DNA of 64,000 bases from Pyrocephalus nanus. Taxonomy: Eukaryota; Chordata; Aves; Passeriformes; Tyrannidae. Positions 61,238 to 64,000 of this stretch are shown here, in pieces; the first letter of the stretch is position 1, and each line of letters begins with the position of its first letter. Position numbers and translations under genes: made by a program. The notes beneath the pieces are model-generated. The model did not search any database. It saw only the letters and a program-made list of their open reading frames with translations, and was not told the DNA's origin. The stretch covers positions 5,210,001 through 5,274,000 of the forward strand of contig CM076264.1 in assembly GCA_038380795.1 (NCBI GenBank). Direction: 5' to 3'.

Positions 61238-61262
61238 CTATTAGGAGGGAAGAAAGTTATAA
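61238..61262 (-). other. ANKRD50: Splice acceptor of the ANKRD50 large exon
   Basis: Read on the minus strand, a pyrimidine-rich tract (CTTTCTTCCCTCCTAATAG) ends in AG at 61239-61238. The exon opens immediately with GT TTT CGA AAA, in frame with the ANKRD50 protein (phase 2: the exon supplies the last two bases of a glycine codon). This fixes the 5' edge of the exon and shows that the conserved peptide [14 protein letters not shown] belongs to the exon. Confidence -1.
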
Positions 61263-64000
61263 TTACTTCTGATCCAGTTCTGCTTAACTCAGTGTTAAAA
61301 AAAAAGTAAATAAAAGACTGGGTGGAGAACACTCACAATACAATATTCTTCCTTGTAAACACTGTGAATGTAAAATAGTAATAACAGCAGAAAAATTTGA
61401 TAATAGATGCATTTTGATCATCATCTACTGTAAGAAGAAATATGTGCTATTAATACAGAAAATAGTGAAAATCACTTTGAATTAGGCACTCTGTGCCTAC
61501 CTTGGACAATACTAAATACCTAAGCAAAACCATCAGAACTAAAACCAAAATAAAATTATTAAGTATTATTATACTATTAAAGGAATAATCCCTTCTCCGA
61601 TGTGGTTAACACTGGAATTCCAAATAATTTTCAGTTATTTATATTAAGACAATTATTATATTAATTTAATTACAGAAGAGGTTATTCATACCTGCTTCGT
61701 ATGCATGATGAAATGTATATAAAACGCTAACTTGAGCACCACAGTTTCTTTTAAAAGCTTTTATGATACAGAAGAGACACTCAAAAATACTTTTAAATAT
61801 CTTCAGATCTCTGTGCACCAAAAATTACCTACTTTTTTCAAGTGAGGACTGAGTTTTAGATAAACAACCTGGTTCTTTGGTAGGTGACTCACTGCATAAG
61901 GAAAGAGGTTTTCTCATAGTTGTATGATCTCATTGTTTTTCCAACTTGTTTACTCTTCAAAGGAAAAAGGGAAATTATTTCATGCGCGCAGACCACGCCT
62001 GTTCCCTCCCCTCTCGAAGCAAAGGACACTGTTGTTAGCAGCACGTGCAAAGAATTCCCTACGGCCACCCCAGCAGCCGTAAGACTCTCAGGAATGAGGT
62101 GGAATGGAGACATAGTTTTATGGGTACACGGCTATCTCTGCCGCTTCAAACATTTGCTTTGGTAGGGCCAAGGAAAGCATCTGATGAAGACCTACCCTAC
62201 AGGGACACATTACAGTGTTTGAACGCTGCTTTTCCCAAAGCCAGGGGAAAACCACAGAGGTCAGAGGCACAGCAGCTTCGTCAACTGTGTTTCAGGCCAG
62301 AACTGCACCTCATTCCTCTAGGGACAGGCTACAATTCCAATCCTCCAGAGCAGCACATTGCACACATTTCCTTACAGGCAGCTCAGCTAGTCAGGGAAAA
62401 AAAACCCTACTTTGCTTTTCAAATCAAAGCAGTTACTGATCTTCTAAATTATACTGAAGGAAAAGCAACCATAGATCAACGTATTCAATTCAATTTTGGC
62501 CCTATCTCCATGGAACAAATAATTTTAAGTGAGCCACTGAAGAACGCTCCTTCTAAATTTATGGTCTTATTGTATTTGAACTCTCTGTGGATCAAACTGC
62601 TCAGTCTGGGAGCTTGTTCTGACAGCAAATTCAGGCTGACAACAGAGCTGTGTTTTTTGTTTCTCAGTGGCTTCAGCAGAAGTTCTGAATGTCCCATTAA
62701 GCTCACTCTGTTAATTGTTTAGTCTACATGAGCATTGTACAAACACAACAGATCAGAACTGAGAGGCAAGCTATAGAAGTGTTACTAAAATATTTCTGCT
62801 TCCCTTATTAATTATGGAAGCACTACAAACCGAACAGGGCTAAACTAAGAGAATACCTAAAACAAAATCATGCTTCTCTCCACTGGAGAGGATTTGCACA
62901 GTCAGTTCAGAGGCTAAAACTACACAAATAAGATTGCCTACTTGAAGATTTTTGAGTAAGAAGGCCAAGAGAAAGAAAATAATTATTTTTGGGGGTGATA
63001 TTTGTTCCAGAGGCTCTTCTTTGTTGTTGTTGTTTTGCTCTCAAAAGAACCATCTTAATCCACCATCATTTGCCACAAATTCAAGTAACGTCCTAACTTG
63101 ACCTGCGGAATGGCATAATTCATCTATTTACTATGTATTTTATTAAAATATTCTGTATGTAACTTTGTAAAGCACTTAATTCTAGCACATAACCCAAATA
63201 AAAAACTTTGCTGAGTAAGAACAGACAGTGCCCTGCAACTCTGCAGATCCCAAACTTCCACTTGAAGTGAAAGGCAGTTTTCTAGGTCAGGATCCTTCAG
63301 AAGACACACAAGTGAAAAAATAACATTAAAAACAGGGCATTGCTTGGTGCATGGATTCACAGTCACGTGCAGACAGAGAGCTGTAATTAGAGACAAGTGT
63401 CCCTTTGCTTGGCTCATGTGCACAGGGAACAGCTCTGTTTTGCTCTATTTGTGTGCAAACACACAACCCTGTTCACTCACCTTCCTTTGAACTGCTCTGC
63501 TTCTGCCAGTACTGATTTGAACTTGTCACTGGGCTGAATGAGGACAGACAGAGAGCTCTGCAAACTCATTCTCTATGTGTTTAGTAATAAGTGACCCTGC
63601 TCACAAAATCCTCAACCACTCACACTAATCCCTTGCCCACATCCTTCCTTCCACGATATACCTGCAACGTAAGCTATTTGTATTTTCACGTTACTCAAGT
63701 GTTTTTTTCAGTAGTTTCATTTCACCACCACGAGAAAACCCCTGACGGACTCACACAACAGCAATCCTGAGATTTCAGCTGATGTTCAGTGTTGCCTGAC
63801 TAATGACTACACTTCACCTCCCCTGACTCCCAGCCTTCCCAGGAAAACTTGCAATGTTAAAGTGCCTCAGTCCCTGTACGTGTGCTTTAACAGCAAAAGA
63901 CTCTTTCTTATCTTGCTAGTGTTCTTTGAAAACCAAATTTTAGTTTGCTTCTCAAAATGGGTGGGAAAATGACCAAAATAGTTTTGGGAGTGATATAAAA
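61263..64000 (-). other. ANKRD50: ANKRD50 intron upstream of the large exon
   Basis: The large exon has a splice acceptor, so the DNA to its right is intron and continues past the window edge. None of the minus-strand frames shows the expected N-terminal NTPase region (a glycine-rich Walker A of G-P-G-S-G-K-T type). The interval is AT-rich with scattered short open frames on both strands (such as 62045..62722 on plus) that show no family resemblance. No CR1 or tRNA was recognised. Confidence -1.

Noticed and set aside
62045..62722. 225-codon plus-strand frame in the ANKRD50 intron
   Set aside because: No family resemblance and no polypyrimidine/acceptor context that would make it an exon; it is not the missing N-terminal exon, which must be on the minus strand.

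Overview
This window comes from a vertebrate nuclear genome and almost certainly from a bird. The evidence is a set of short 3'-truncated copies of the CR1 LINE, the dominant avian retroposon, recognisable by its CACAGAATGG...GGTTGGAAGGGACCTTAAA 3' end. The rest is long AT-rich noncoding DNA and one large intact exon of a conserved animal gene. There are no bacterial features, CRISPR arrays or recognisable tRNA or rRNA genes.

The only gene I can support is ANKRD50 on the minus strand. Its giant coding exon runs 61237..57693. It carries the end of a NACHT/STAND-like NTPase module, about 19 ankyrin repeats, a Ser-rich tail and the natural stop. A strong acceptor bounds it upstream. A good splice donor lies three bases after the stop, which suggests that most of the 3' UTR sits in a separate exon to the left, perhaps ending at a poly(A) signal near 52.4 kb. 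The N-terminal exon or exons (about 250 residues, Walker A/B region) are not in the window: 61.24-64.0 kb is intron.

Layout: 1-52.4 kb is gene-desert DNA with eight clear or probable CR1 fragments, homopolymer and microsatellite tracts, a perfect 62-bp tandem duplication, several short perfect hairpins, a 22-bp palindrome and a few GC-rich islands without credible genes. 52.4-57.69 kb is the probable ANKRD50 3' UTR and intron. 57.69-61.24 kb is the ANKRD50 exon. 61.24-64 kb is intron. By known vertebrate synteny (SPRY1 - ANKRD50 - FAT4), the left part should belong to the SPRY1-ANKRD50 desert; that is inference, because neither neighbour is in view.

I found no novel multi-gene system. The points most worth a second look are the ANKRD50 C-terminus (a class I PDZ ligand of the type SNX27 prefers), its two possible 3' ends, the GC/CpG-rich core of the ankyrin exon, and the perfect 62-bp tandem duplication.
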